A stretch of DNA of 44,093 bases, taken from contig JAFGHH010000033.1 in NCBI GenBank assembly GCA_016930215.1, positions 1 through 44,093 on the forward strand, in the 5' to 3' direction. Shown piece by piece: positions 14,899-23,749 of this stretch. How positions within the stretch are numbered: the first letter of the stretch is position 1; every line of letters begins with the position of its first letter. The stretch comes from Deltaproteobacteria bacterium (GTDB lineage: Bacteria; Myxococcota_A; Polyangia; DRWM01; JAAZOP01). The notes beneath the pieces were generated by a model. That model did not search any database and was not told the origin of the DNA. It saw only the letters and a list, made by a program, of their open reading frames with translations. A program made the translations under genes and the position numbers.

Positions 14899-17253
14899 CT
14901 ACGGGGTCGCGGGGGCCGGAGGGGGCTCGGGAGCCGGGGCCGGAGCGGGCGCGCCGCCACCGAGCAGGTTCGCGAGGTCCTCGCCCGGCGCCGCCACCGG
15001 CGGCGTCGTCGGGGTGGTCGTCACGCCCGCCTCGACCTTCGCCACGTTCGAGGCCTCGAACAGCAGGTCGGCCGCGGGGCCCTTGGCGACCAGGAAGATG
15101 CCCGTGTCGAGCAGCGGGTCGAGCCCGGTCAGGCGGACCCAGCGCTGCCCCTCGGCATCCTCGCCGCCGACCTCGATCGTGACCGTCATCGGTCCCGGGG
15201 CCGGCGGCGGGGCGCCCTCGGCGGCCGCGGGAGGCTCGGGCGTCCAGGTCAGCCGCACGACGGCCGTGGGCGTCGCCAGGCCCGCCGCCTCGGCGGAGGA
15301 GCGGACGAACTTCACCGCCTCCAGCTCGAGCACGCGGCGGACGTGGGAGGCGAGCTTGTCGGGGTCGAGGTTGGGGACGGCCGTGCCGGAAGCGGCGCTC
15401 CAGGCGCCGCCGATCGGGTGCTGGAACGTCCAGCTCCTGCCGGCGTTGGAGAAGAAGGCCGTGGTGACCCGGTCGGCCGGGACGTCGCCGAGCAGCCGCG
15501 GGACGCGGAGGTCGTTGAGGTCCTCGAGCAGCAGGTCGCCGAGCTTGTCGGCGCCGATCAGGTAGACCTGCCGGTCGCCGGGCGTGTCGGTGTAGACCGG
15601 GCGCTTGCCGTCGGGGGTGGTGCCGCCGATCTGCACGTTGAGGGTCTTGCCGTCGGCGGTGGTGAAGGTCCACCGGACGGGCACCCCCTGGGACGGCCCA
15701 TCGACCTTGGCGGCGAGCGCCAGCAGCGGGTCGCGCAGGGAGGTGAACGTGCCTTGCAGCTCGCCGGCGAGGGTCCGGATGCCGGCGGCGGCGGCGGCGG
15801 CGGTCTCGGGGTAGATCACGGCGTACAGTCCGGCCATCTGCTCGAGGAACATCGAGTTCTGGGTCAGGACGTTGGCCAGCTCGAGCTGCCCGACGGAGTC
15901 GCCGCCGGAGCCCATGGCCATCGCGTCGCGGATGTCCTGCGGGAAGTTCTCGACCAGCTCCTTGAGCGTCACGGCGCGCTCGCCGACGCGCAGGCCCGGC
16001 ATGGCGACGAAGTCGTCGGCGCGCAGGGTGCCGAGCTTGCGGATCGTGGCGGCGAGCGTGGCGCCGTCGGCCTTGGAGAACGGCGAGCCCGCGGCCGGGT
16101 TCCAGGCGTCGGTCCCCTCGCCCTTGGTGAAGGAGACGGTGGTTCCGCCGAGGGACACGGCGACGGTTTGGACCTGGTCGCTGGCGATGTCCCGGACGAC
16201 GCGCCGCTCGCGGTACTCGTCGAGGCCGGTGGCCTCCGAGCCGATCACCCGCTCGACGTTGTACTTCGACACCAGGTAGACCGTCTCGGGGGCCGGGGCG
16301 CCCGGGTCGGCGCGCATCACGTAGTAGTTCTCCTTGGTCTCGTCGAGGTTGCCGACCAGCACCTTGTAGGTCGTGGGGGTCTTGCCCTCGGGCTGGGAGA
16401 CGAAGGTGATCATCGCGCCGGCGAACAGGCCACCCAGGCCGGTCACCTCGGTGGAGGGGTCGTCGGCGAAACTCACGGCGCGCAGGCGGGCCAGGGCGCC
16501 GGCGGCGCCGGCGACCTTGGCGGCATCGACCAGCCAGTTCTCGTCGGCCGGCTCGAGTCCCCAGATCTTCTCGCGCTGGACGAAGGTCTTCTCGCCGCGG
16601 CCGCGGGCCACGGTGATCTGCGTCAGCTCCGTCGCCTCGAGCTCGAAGATCTGGTGCTCGCGCAGCTCGTCCACCGGCCGGACCAGCTCGTCGCGACCCA
16701 GTCCCTCCACGGTCCAGATCGCCGCGTCGTCGGGCTTGCGCACGAAGGTCCGCCCCTCGACGGTGTTGCCGACGATCAGGTCGACCACCGGCCTCCCGTC
16801 GCGGGAGGCCGTGATGCGGACTCCCTGCTTGTCGTCGAGCCCCAGCTCCTCGCGGGCGCTGGTCGTCGGAACCTCGGCCAGGTCGAGGTTCTTGAGGTTC
16901 TCGACCAGGCGGTCGATGTCGGCCTTCGAAGCCGGGAACTCCAGCGGCTTCCGGAGCAGCCACTTGCCGCCCTCATACGCCAGCTCGACCACCTCGCGCC
17001 CCTCCTTGCCTGCGGGCGCGGGCGCGGGCGCGGTGCCGAGAAGGTCGTCCTCGGGCGGCGTCGGGGCCTCGGGCGGCTCCGCCTGCTCGGGCGCGGGACG
17101 GTCGATCGTCAGCGTCACGCCGGTGTAGTCGTCGCCGAGGGCCAAGGTCTCGGCGCGGACCTGGGAGGCGGGGGGGCGCGGGGTGGCGAAGGCCAGCACC
17201 AGCACCTCCACCACGAACAGCACGGCGACCACGATGATCGGGGTGCGCTTCAT
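14899..17253 (-). CDS. DUF4340 protein of Gld-like ABC cassette 1
   Basis: 784 aa from ATG 17253. The ATG overlaps the TGA of the GldG-like gene (ATGA) with GGAGGTGAAG just upstream, so the two are coupled. An N-terminal membrane anchor (about 5-25) precedes a long periplasmic beta-rich region with repeated DUF4340-type units: WLLRKPLEFPASKADIDRL, LGLDDKQGVRITAS, VGNTVEGRTFVRKPDD. Pro/Ala-rich stretches (about 60-80 and the last 25 residues) act as linkers. The family accompanies GldG/ABC_transp_aux proteins; biochemical role unknown. A second DUF4340 protein at 34534-36618 is its counterpart in cassette 2. Confidence 0.9.
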   Translation of the reverse strand: MKRTPIIVVAVLFVVEVLVLAFATPRPPASQVRAETLALGDDYTGVTLTIDRPAPEQAEPPEAPTPPEDDLLGTAPAPAPAGKEGREVVELAYEGGKWLLRKPLEFPASKADIDRLVENLKNLDLAEVPTTSAREELGLDDKQGVRITASRDGRPVVDLIVGNTVEGRTFVRKPDDAAIWTVEGLGRDELVRPVDELREHQIFELEATELTQITVARGRGEKTFVQREKIWGLEPADENWLVDAAKVAGAAGALARLRAVSFADDPSTEVTGLGGLFAGAMITFVSQPEGKTPTTYKVLVGNLDETKENYYVMRADPGAPAPETVYLVSKYNVERVIGSEATGLDEYRERRVVRDIASDQVQTVAVSLGGTTVSFTKGEGTDAWNPAAGSPFSKADGATLAATIRKLGTLRADDFVAMPGLRVGERAVTLKELVENFPQDIRDAMAMGSGGDSVGQLELANVLTQNSMFLEQMAGLYAVIYPETAAAAAAGIRTLAGELQGTFTSLRDPLLALAAKVDGPSQGVPVRWTFTTADGKTLNVQIGGTTPDGKRPVYTDTPGDRQVYLIGADKLGDLLLEDLNDLRVPRLLGDVPADRVTTAFFSNAGRSWTFQHPIGGAWSAASGTAVPNLDPDKLASHVRRVLELEAVKFVRSSAEAAGLATPTAVVRLTWTPEPPAAAEGAPPPAPGPMTVTIEVGGEDAEGQRWVRLTGLDPLLDTGIFLVAKGPAADLLFEASNVAKVEAGVTTTPTTPPVAAPGEDLANLLGGGAPAPAPAPEPPPAPATP

Positions 17254-19265
17254 GACTTCACCTCCTTCCCGGAGGACTCCGCCTCGGCTTCGTCCGCTCC
17301 CCGCTCCGGCGGGGGCCCGATCTTCCCCGGCGACACGCCGTCCGGCCGGGGCGCCTCCTTGGTCGTCAGCAGCGAGCCGTCGAACAGCTTGTCCTTCTCC
17401 TTCGGGTCGGCACGCGCCTCGCGGCGCGCGGCCGCGGTCCCCGGGCTGCGCCGGTAGGCGCGGACGAGCACCATGGCGCCGAGGCTCAGGGCGACGAAGG
17501 CGGCGGGCCAACCGAGGGTCAGCAGCCAGGTGAACTTCTTCTGGTGCGTATCGTCCGGGAGCGGGGCCTTGAACGGCGGCGGCTCGGCGCTCTTGCCGCG
17601 AACCTCGAGCAGCCCGTGTTCGGACAGCAGCCAGTCGACGGTGTTGAGCAGGAGGTTCGGCATCAGCCGGAACCGCGGGTCGCCGGCCAGGCCGCGCTCG
17701 AGCGCGCGGGGGATCAGCGGCACGTGGGAGCCGAGCACCAGGATCCGCACCGGGAGATCGGTCTGGTCCTTGCGCTCCTCGACCGACGCACCGGTGGGCG
17801 CCTCCTTGCCGGCGAAGTAGCTGGTGAGGTTCCCCTCGAGCGCGACCATCAGGGGGCGCGGCCCGCGGGCGGCGCGCAGCTTCTCCTCCTCCGACGAGGT
17901 ATCCCGGAGCTCCGGCGGCTCCTGGGGCGGCATGCCGCCGAGGGCCATCGGGAACATCACCTCGCTGGAGCTGCCGAGCCACGAGTGCTCCGAGGAGCGG
18001 AGCAGGGTGGTGGAGCGGGTGTCCATCCGGCCGCGGCCGGCCTCGGAGAGGTCGACGGTCGAGGACTGGAAGACCGTCAGCTTGTCGATCCCGAAGGTCA
18101 CCGGGTGTCCCTCGGCGAGGCCCTGGGAGCTGAACACGGCGGTGAACTTGGCGTACTCGCGCTCCAGGGAGCCGCCGCGGGTGATGCGCAGGCCCGTCGC
18201 CTGCTGCGGCACCTCGTCGGTCGGCGCGTCGCTCAACACGACGTCGTCGCCGAGTTGCACTCCGAGGTGGGCGAGCCAGCCGTCGAGGGCGGCGTCGAGC
18301 GGCTTGATTTCGGGCATCTGCATCTGGCCCATCATCTGCATCTGGGGCGGCGGCTCGACGACGGTGAAGCCGTTGCCGAAGAAGGCCAGGGCGCCGCCGC
18401 GCATCACGAACTGGTCGAGCTGGTACAACTCGGCCTCGACCAGCGGGTCGGTGGGGGTGGACATCAGCAGCGCCTGGACGTCGGCCGGGACCGGCTTGGC
18501 CCCGCCCTCGAGGTTGACCGTCACCACCTCGTGGTAGGCCAGCACGTTCTTCAGCGACTCGAGCGCCTGCGGCTGGTCGAAGATGCCCTGCAGCTCCTTG
18601 TGGCCGGTGAGGATGCCGAGTTTGATCGGCTTGCCGGTCAACGTGCGGAGCAGCGTCGTGATCTGGTACTCCAGCCCGACCTCGCGGTCGATCGCCGGGA
18701 TGCGCTCGGTGCGGCCCTTGTAGGTCACCGCCATCCCGCGCATCACCTCCTTGGTCACCGGGGTACCGGCCTCGAGGGCCATGTACGGCTTGGGCTCGAT
18801 GCCGATCGCCTTGGCCCGCTCGCCGACGCCGGCGTCCTTCGGGTCGAGGTAGCGGACGACGACCTGGCCGCCGGCGGCGGCGCGGTATTCGTCGAGCAGG
18901 TCGGCGAGCGATTCGCGCAACGGCACCATCTCCGGGGGCACGTCCTCCGGGAAGAACACCTCGACGGTGACGGTGTCGTCGAGCTTCGCCACGAGCTCGC
19001 GGCTGACCGGAGACAGGGAGAACAGCTTGTCGCGGGTCAGGTCGATGCGGGCGACGTGGAGCGACCCGAGGACGATCAGCACCATCAGGTCGAGCACGAC
19101 GAACGCGGTGAAGAACGTGGAGCGCCAGCGCACCACGGAGCGCGACTGCCCCGCGAATCGCTCGACGAGCAGCCAGGCGATCAGCGGGAGCAACAGCAGG
19201 ACGGCCGCGGCGATCCAGCCCCAGTAGGGGCTCTGATGGAACAACAGCTGCAGCGTGCGCGTCAT
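17250..19265 (-). CDS. GldG-like ABC-type uncharacterised transport auxiliary protein, cassette 1
   Basis: 671 aa. Two N-terminal membrane helices (about 15-35 and 50-75) and one C-terminal helix (about 580-600) flank a large periplasmic domain typical of ABC_transp_aux: IDLTRDKLFSLSP just after the second helix, VVVRYLDPKD, LGILTGHKE, and a Met-rich segment MQMMGQMQMP. A charged cytoplasmic tail follows the last helix. In Bacteroidota GldG works with GldA/GldF in gliding; the role elsewhere is unknown. The start is 4 bp after the permease stop with GGAGGT upstream; its end overlaps the DUF4340 start. Confidence 0.92.
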   Translation of the reverse strand: MTRTLQLLFHQSPYWGWIAAAVLLLLPLIAWLLVERFAGQSRSVVRWRSTFFTAFVVLDLMVLIVLGSLHVARIDLTRDKLFSLSPVSRELVAKLDDTVTVEVFFPEDVPPEMVPLRESLADLLDEYRAAAGGQVVVRYLDPKDAGVGERAKAIGIEPKPYMALEAGTPVTKEVMRGMAVTYKGRTERIPAIDREVGLEYQITTLLRTLTGKPIKLGILTGHKELQGIFDQPQALESLKNVLAYHEVVTVNLEGGAKPVPADVQALLMSTPTDPLVEAELYQLDQFVMRGGALAFFGNGFTVVEPPPQMQMMGQMQMPEIKPLDAALDGWLAHLGVQLGDDVVLSDAPTDEVPQQATGLRITRGGSLEREYAKFTAVFSSQGLAEGHPVTFGIDKLTVFQSSTVDLSEAGRGRMDTRSTTLLRSSEHSWLGSSSEVMFPMALGGMPPQEPPELRDTSSEEEKLRAARGPRPLMVALEGNLTSYFAGKEAPTGASVEERKDQTDLPVRILVLGSHVPLIPRALERGLAGDPRFRLMPNLLLNTVDWLLSEHGLLEVRGKSAEPPPFKAPLPDDTHQKKFTWLLTLGWPAAFVALSLGAMVLVRAYRRSPGTAAARREARADPKEKDKLFDGSLLTTKEAPRPDGVSPGKIGPPPERGADEAEAESSGKEVKS

Positions 19266-19269
19266 GGGA

Positions 19270-20007
19270 CTACCTCCACCGCCGGCTGCCGACCAGCCGG
19301 TGCGCCAGGAAGACGAAGATCGCCGAGACGCCGAGGAAGTAGACGATGTCGCCCGAGTCGAGCACGCCGCGGGCGATGCCGTCGAAGTGCGGGCGGAAGG
19401 CGAGGAAGTCGAGGACGTTGCCGACGCCCGGCCCGAACAGGAAGCTGACCTTGTGCAGGAAGAAGAACGGCAGCGCCACCACCAGCGCGACCACGAAGGC
19501 CACGACCTGGTGCTGGGTCAGCGACGAGGCGAACACGCCGATCGCCAGGTAGCCCAGCCCGACGAGCGACAGGCCGAGGTAGCCGGCGGCCACGGCGCCC
19601 CAGTCGAGCTTCCCGAGCGTCGACACGTAGACCGGGAACGGGGCGGTGAGCGCCAGCACGACCAGCAGGTAGACGAAGGCCGCCAGGTACTTGCCCAGCA
19701 CGACCTCGATGTCGCGCACCGGCAGCGTGGTCAGCAGCTCCAGCGTGCCGGAACGCCGCTCCTCCGCGAACAGCCGCATCGTGATCGCCGGCACCAGGAA
19801 CAGGAACAAGAGCTGGCTGCCGTTGAACAGGTTGTCCAGGCTGGCCACCTTGCGCACGTAGAACGGCCAACCGACGTCCTGGTGGAACACGCCGAAGAAG
19901 AAGAACAACCCCAGCAGGAACAGGAAGATCGAAGTGACGACGTAGGCGAGCGGCGAGCCGAAGTAGGCCGCGAACTCGCGCTTCCCGATGACCCAGGTGG
20001 TTCGCAT
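19270..20007 (-). CDS. ABC-2 type permease (GldF-like), cassette 1
   Basis: 245 aa with six membrane helices. Family signs: REFAAYFGSPLAYVVTSIFLF at the N-terminus, ITMRLFAEERRSGTLELLTTLP (the conserved ABC-2 loop after the second helix), and a long Phe-rich helix FFFLHKVSFLF. It would pair with the adjacent ATPase to form an inner-membrane exporter half. AGGAGGGCG Shine-Dalgarno lies across the ATPase stop. Very similar architecture to the permease at 38039-38782. Confidence 0.94.
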   Translation of the reverse strand: MRTTWVIGKREFAAYFGSPLAYVVTSIFLFLLGLFFFFGVFHQDVGWPFYVRKVASLDNLFNGSQLLFLFLVPAITMRLFAEERRSGTLELLTTLPVRDIEVVLGKYLAAFVYLLVVLALTAPFPVYVSTLGKLDWGAVAAGYLGLSLVGLGYLAIGVFASSLTQHQVVAFVVALVVALPFFFLHKVSFLFGPGVGNVLDFLAFRPHFDGIARGVLDSGDIVYFLGVSAIFVFLAHRLVGSRRWR

Positions 20008-20016
20008 GACGCCCTC

Positions 20017-21015
20017 CTAGTTGCCCGGCAGCGGCTCCAGGTCCTCCTGCGTGAGCCGCAGGAACACCTGCTCCAAGGTCGCCAGGTCGCGGTGCAGCTC
20101 CAGGATCGACCACTTCTGGTCCGTCGCCAACCGGAACAGCTCCGGACGCAGGTCGTTCGTCGTGCCGGCCAGGATCGCCCAGGTCGGCGGCTCGCCGGGC
20201 CCCCGGTCGACCGGCGCCACGTCCTCGACCCACGACAGCGACTTCAGCCGATCCCGCACGTACGCCTCGGCCGGCGGCGCTCCGCCGGCGCCCGGCCCCA
20301 CCGCGAACAGGTAACGCCGCCGCTCGCCTCGCAGCCGGCTGCGCAGCTCGTCGAGCGAGGCGTCGGCGACGACCTTCCCCTGGTTGACGATGATCGCCCG
20401 TCCGCAGGTCAGCTCGACCTCGGACAGGATGTGCGTCGAGAGGATGACCGTCTTGGTCCGTCCCAGCTCGCGGACGATCCCGCGGATCTCGACGATCTGG
20501 TTCGGGTCGAGACCGCTGGTCGGCTCGTCGAGGATCAGGATCTCCGGGTCGGGCAGGATCGCCTGGGCCAGCCCGACGCGCTGCCGGAGCCCCTTGGACA
20601 GGATCCCGATCGGGTCGCGCATCCGGTCCGCAATGCCGCACTGCTCGGCCGACCGGGAAACCCGCATGTCCCGCTCCCGCCCCGTGATCCCCCGGACCTC
20701 GGCGCAGAACCGCAGGAAGCCCATCACCGTCATGTCGGGATACAAGGGGGCGTTCTCCGGCAGGTAGCCCATCATCTGCCGCACCCGCAACGGCTCCTCG
20801 GAGACGTCGAGACCCTTGACCTTGATGCTTCCCGCGGACGGCGCCAGGAAGCAGGTCAGCATCTTCATCGTGGTCGTCTTCCCGGCCCCGTTGGGCCCGA
20901 GGAACCCGAGCACCTCGCCGGGGTGCAGATCGAACGAAATCCGGTCCACCGCGCGATGCAATCCGTAGAACTTCGTCACGTCGCGGGCCGTGACCATGGT
21001 TTCCGTACCAGCCAT
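20017..21015 (-). CDS. ABC transporter ATPase (GldA-like), cassette 1
   Basis: 332 aa. Walker A GPNGAGKTT (about 40-48), signature LSKGLRQRVGLAQ, Walker B ILILDEPTSGLDP, switch His in LSTHILSE. The C-terminal 100 residues form an ABC-2-type extension. ATG 21015 is chosen because GAGGT lies upstream; an in-frame ATG at 20997 would remove six residues. First gene of the operon permease-GldG-DUF4340-vWA lipoprotein; a strong promoter is found at 21103-21130. Cargo unknown. Confidence 0.95.
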   Translation of the reverse strand: MAGTETMVTARDVTKFYGLHRAVDRISFDLHPGEVLGFLGPNGAGKTTTMKMLTCFLAPSAGSIKVKGLDVSEEPLRVRQMMGYLPENAPLYPDMTVMGFLRFCAEVRGITGRERDMRVSRSAEQCGIADRMRDPIGILSKGLRQRVGLAQAILPDPEILILDEPTSGLDPNQIVEIRGIVRELGRTKTVILSTHILSEVELTCGRAIIVNQGKVVADASLDELRSRLRGERRRYLFAVGPGAGGAPPAEAYVRDRLKSLSWVEDVAPVDRGPGEPPTWAILAGTTNDLRPELFRLATDQKWSILELHRDLATLEQVFLRLTQEDLEPLPGN

Positions 21016-21102
21016 CCGCCTGTGACCTCCTCGACGACCGCCTGGGGTCCGTTCGCGCAGCCGCCCCGTCCCGAGGGCGCCGCGATGTCCGAAACGCCGC
21101 GC

Positions 21103-21130
21103 ACCATAGGCCGACGCGGACGTTTGTCAA
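21103..21130 (-). promoter_or_regulatory. Promoter of Gld-like cassette 1
   Basis: Minus strand: TTGACA (21130-21125), 16-nt spacer, TATGGT (21108-21103). Predicted start near 21096, leader about 80 nt. Perfect -35, 4/6 -10. Confidence 0.6.
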
Positions 21131-21195
21131 CCCTAAACGCCTGGAAAGGGGGGCTATTCCCGCGAATCGCAACGGTCGGGCGATGGCGGGGCTCC

Positions 21196-21223
21196 CGACC
21201 GGGCCCCCCGACCCGACCGGTCG
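21196..21223 (-). terminator. Hairpin downstream of the tafazzin-like gene
   Basis: CGACCGG (21196-21202) and CCGGTCG (21217-21223), 14-nt loop. It lies 56 bp after the acyltransferase stop and before the next promoter, so it may separate the two units. No T-tract. Confidence 0.3.
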
Positions 21224-21278
21224 CCCCAAGGAAGGAGGAGGAAGGAACGCAGGCGGCCCGGGCCGAGCCGCGGGAAGA

Positions 21279-22406
21279 TCAGACCGACGCCCGGCGGTCC
21301 GGACGACCCGTGTCGTCCACCACCACCGGCCAGGGAAGCTCCGCGGACGGCCGAGGGGTCGGGGCGCGCGACTCCGTCGCCTGCGCCGCCAGCGCCTCCT
21401 CCGCCGCCTCCTCGGCCAGCAGGTCGAACGCCGCCTGGGCACCCATGTAGCGCGCCAGCACCCCCGGCCGCAGCGCCGCCACGGCGGACATCGCAAACCG
21501 CGAGATCTCGGAGAAGGTCTCCACCGTCGCCGGCTCGCGCCGGAGCGACTCGAGCACCGTCCCCGAGACCGGCTTGCCGACCGAAACCACCACCTTCTGG
21601 AACGGCCGCGGCACCAGCGCCCCCACCGGGAGCACGTCCTGCGTCCCGTAGAAGCACAGCGGGACCACCTCCGCCTCCGGCGTGTGGTAGATCACCTTCC
21701 CCACCCCCGGCCGCGCCGGCCGCAGCGACAGGTTCCGCGACCGCCCCGCCTCCGGGAAGAAGTGCAGCCAGTCCCCCACGTTGATCCGCGCGCACGCCTC
21801 CAGCATCCCGACCTGGTCCAGCGACGTCGGCTGCTCCCCCTCCCGCGCCGTCACGAAGCTCCGCAGATACGACTCGAGGTCCAGGCCCGCCTGCCGCGCC
21901 TTCGCCTCCATCAACTCCATCCGTTGCCAGCCCACCCGGCCCTGCAGCAGCTCGGCCAGCGAGTCCGGCAGCTCCACGGCCTTGCACCCCTTGTAGGAGC
22001 GGGCCATGAACACCATGTTCGAAACCTCGTTGAACCAGCGCGCCACCCGCGCCCCGAGGCTCTTCCCCTTCGGATTGAAGTTGCTCGCACAGGCCGTGCT
22101 CCACCAGCACTTCGTCTGCACGTTGAAATTGTACAGCTTGAGCACCGCGATCAGCACCATCGGGTCGTCGAACAACGACACGTGGTTGCTGACCGTGATC
22201 AGACCGCGCCCCTGCGCCGCAGCCCGCTTCACCGCCTCGAACAGGTGCTCCCGACCCTCCACTTCGTACCGGGTCATCAGGTTGATCAGGTTGAACGTGT
22301 TGCCCACGAGGTACGAGCGGGTGCGGACGCGGAACCGATGCCCACGCCCCTCCATCCTCAGCGACAGAGGCTCCCTCGGCAGCTTTCCGGGCTTGGTGTT
22401 CTTCAT
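21279..22406 (-). CDS. Tafazzin-like lysophospholipid acyltransferase
   Basis: 375 aa, PlsC superfamily. Motif I is NHVSLFDDP (N74, H75, D80), the tafazzin-type NHxxxxDDP. Motif III is GDWLHFFPEAGRSR (FFPEA about 216-220), then GVGKVIYHT, VVPLCFYGTQDVLP and VVSVGKP, in the order and spacing of tafazzin. The segment 95-200 (KCWWSTACASNF, MVFMARSYKG) also follows tafazzin rather than PlsC. Tafazzin transacylates lysophospholipids, remodelling cardiolipin; the reaction here is inference. No signal; membrane association by hydrophobic patches. The C-terminal tail (345-375) is variable. Single gene with hairpin downstream; divergent from a Cys-rich lipoprotein. Confidence 0.85.
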   Translation of the reverse strand: MKNTKPGKLPREPLSLRMEGRGHRFRVRTRSYLVGNTFNLINLMTRYEVEGREHLFEAVKRAAAQGRGLITVSNHVSLFDDPMVLIAVLKLYNFNVQTKCWWSTACASNFNPKGKSLGARVARWFNEVSNMVFMARSYKGCKAVELPDSLAELLQGRVGWQRMELMEAKARQAGLDLESYLRSFVTAREGEQPTSLDQVGMLEACARINVGDWLHFFPEAGRSRNLSLRPARPGVGKVIYHTPEAEVVPLCFYGTQDVLPVGALVPRPFQKVVVSVGKPVSGTVLESLRREPATVETFSEISRFAMSAVAALRPGVLARYMGAQAAFDLLAEEAAEEALAAQATESRAPTPRPSAELPWPVVVDDTGRPDRRASV

Positions 22407-22724
22407 GCGACTCCCTCGGCGGCCCCGCCAGCAAGCGACCCGCGTGCCGAATCATCACGGCTTTGTCACTGGTCCAACACCACGGAATTACTGAACGCAG
22501 CAGCGGTGGTTACATCGGACTACATTGCCGGGCCGCCACCTGCGGTACCCGGGGTGCGTAGAAAGGGTGGCAGTGGGGCCGGGGGAGAGCGGAGCGGGAG
22601 GGGCCGAGAGTCCAGGTCGGCACCGAGGAGCAAGGTGGAGAGGACGGGGAGGCCACGAGCCGAGCGACGAAGGCTGGGGATGAAGGGCGGGGAGGGAGTA
22701 GGATGCGGGGAGCGGAGGTGGCGC
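22407..22724. other. Divergent intergenic region with a purine-rich leader
   Basis: 318 bp without a gene. From about 22557 to 22724 the plus strand is strongly G/A-rich with many GGGG runs (GGGGCCGGGGG, GACGGGGAGG), and so forms the leader of the lipoprotein at 22725. The left part is less GC-rich; TACATC and TACATT boxes near 22512-22526 could be -10s for the plus gene but no good -35 was seen. G-quadruplex formation is possible. Confidence 0.5.
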
Positions 22725-23738
22725 ATGAAGAGGCTCCTGTTGGTGGTCGGTCTGGCGGGGCCGGCCTGCTACCAGTCGTTTTCCGACGGGGACGGAGGAG
22801 CGGAGGATGCGCGCGACGACGCCCGAACGGACGTGCGCGACGCGGCGGAGGTGCGGGACGACGCCGACACCGCCGACGCTGCCGACGTGCCGTGGTGGGA
22901 CGGCGCGGAGTGCGTGACGGACGACGACTGCGTCGTGGCGCTCGAAGAGGACCGCTGCTGCCAGCCGAACCCCGTGGCGGTCTCGCGGGCGCGCCTCGCC
23001 GCCGATCCGTGCCTGCACGCGCTCGGCGCGGTCTGGACCCCGTCGGGCGATCCGACCTGCCACGTGCTCTGCACCGCGTGCGAGAACCTCGCGCGGCGCT
23101 ACTACGCGGCGCGGTGTGTGGAAGGCACGTGCGTGGGGGTCGAGGACTTCTGCGAGCCGATGACGACGCCGACCACCGCCGGCCTGTTCTACGCATCGAT
23201 CACGCCGCGCGGTGGTTGGGAGCAGTACCGCGGGCAGGTGATCACGGTCCGCGGGTGGGACCTGCTCGGTCCCGACTCCTGCGCCTGCTGTTTCGGCTGC
23301 CCGTGCGACTGCCTCCTCAACCCGGTGCAGCACACGCTGGACTGCACGATGGCGCTGCGGGGCTCGACCTGCGGCCGGGCGTGGGGCTGCACGGGGGACG
23401 AGTGCAGTCCGAGCTGCAGTCCGCCGTACCCGATGGGCACCGTCGTCACCGAGGGCTACCTGGTCGACTCGGAGGCCGACGGCTGGGAGCTGTGGCCGAC
23501 CGTGTCGTGGCCCGAGTGCCCGCCGGCCGGCCCCAACCCGGAAGGCGCCCCGTGCGACGTGATGGGCGACGACCCCCACGGCTGCGCCGAGGGCCTGGTC
23601 TGCTTCTACTGGGGCGACGAGATCACCGCCTGCGACGGCGAGTGTCGGCCGTACGGCACCGAGTGCACGGTCGATGACGACTGCGCGGGCGACGACGTGT
23701 GCCACCTGGGCTACTGCGTCTGGTGCTGTCCGGGGTAG
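22725..23738 (+). CDS. Cysteine-rich lipoprotein, unknown function
   Basis: 337 aa from ATG 22725 with GGAGGTGGCGC upstream; the frame is open far upstream but over the purine-rich leader. Signal ends GPAC (Cys15, imperfect lipobox), then an Asp/Ala linker (DGGAEDARDDART). The mature part has more than thirty Cys, in clusters such as CACCFGCPCDC and the C-terminal DDDCAGDDVCHLGYCVWCC. This is the secreted disulfide-rich lipoprotein style common in Myxococcota. No catalytic domain recognised. Its stop overlaps the -10-like box of ruvX. Confidence 0.82.
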   Translation: MKRLLLVVGLAGPACYQSFSDGDGGAEDARDDARTDVRDAAEVRDDADTADAADVPWWDGAECVTDDDCVVALEEDRCCQPNPVAVSRARLAADPCLHALGAVWTPSGDPTCHVLCTACENLARRYYAARCVEGTCVGVEDFCEPMTTPTTAGLFYASITPRGGWEQYRGQVITVRGWDLLGPDSCACCFGCPCDCLLNPVQHTLDCTMALRGSTCGRAWGCTGDECSPSCSPPYPMGTVVTEGYLVDSEADGWELWPTVSWPECPPAGPNPEGAPCDVMGDDPHGCAEGLVCFYWGDEITACDGECRPYGTECTVDDDCAGDDVCHLGYCVWCCPG

Positions 23739-23741
23739 ACT
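23736..23741 (+). promoter_or_regulatory. TAGACT box 8 nt before the ruvX start
   Basis: TAGACT overlaps the lipoprotein stop and lies eight bases before ATG 23750. No -35 match 16-18 nt upstream. One of several such boxes directly before start codons here. Confidence 0.3.
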
Positions 23742-23749
23742 CCCGACCG

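Noticed and set aside
13706-16963. A single 1085-aa protein on the minus strand
   Set aside because: Its first 700 residues are Arg-rich out-of-frame translation over the DUF4340 gene; the true gene begins at 14863 with a lipoprotein signal.
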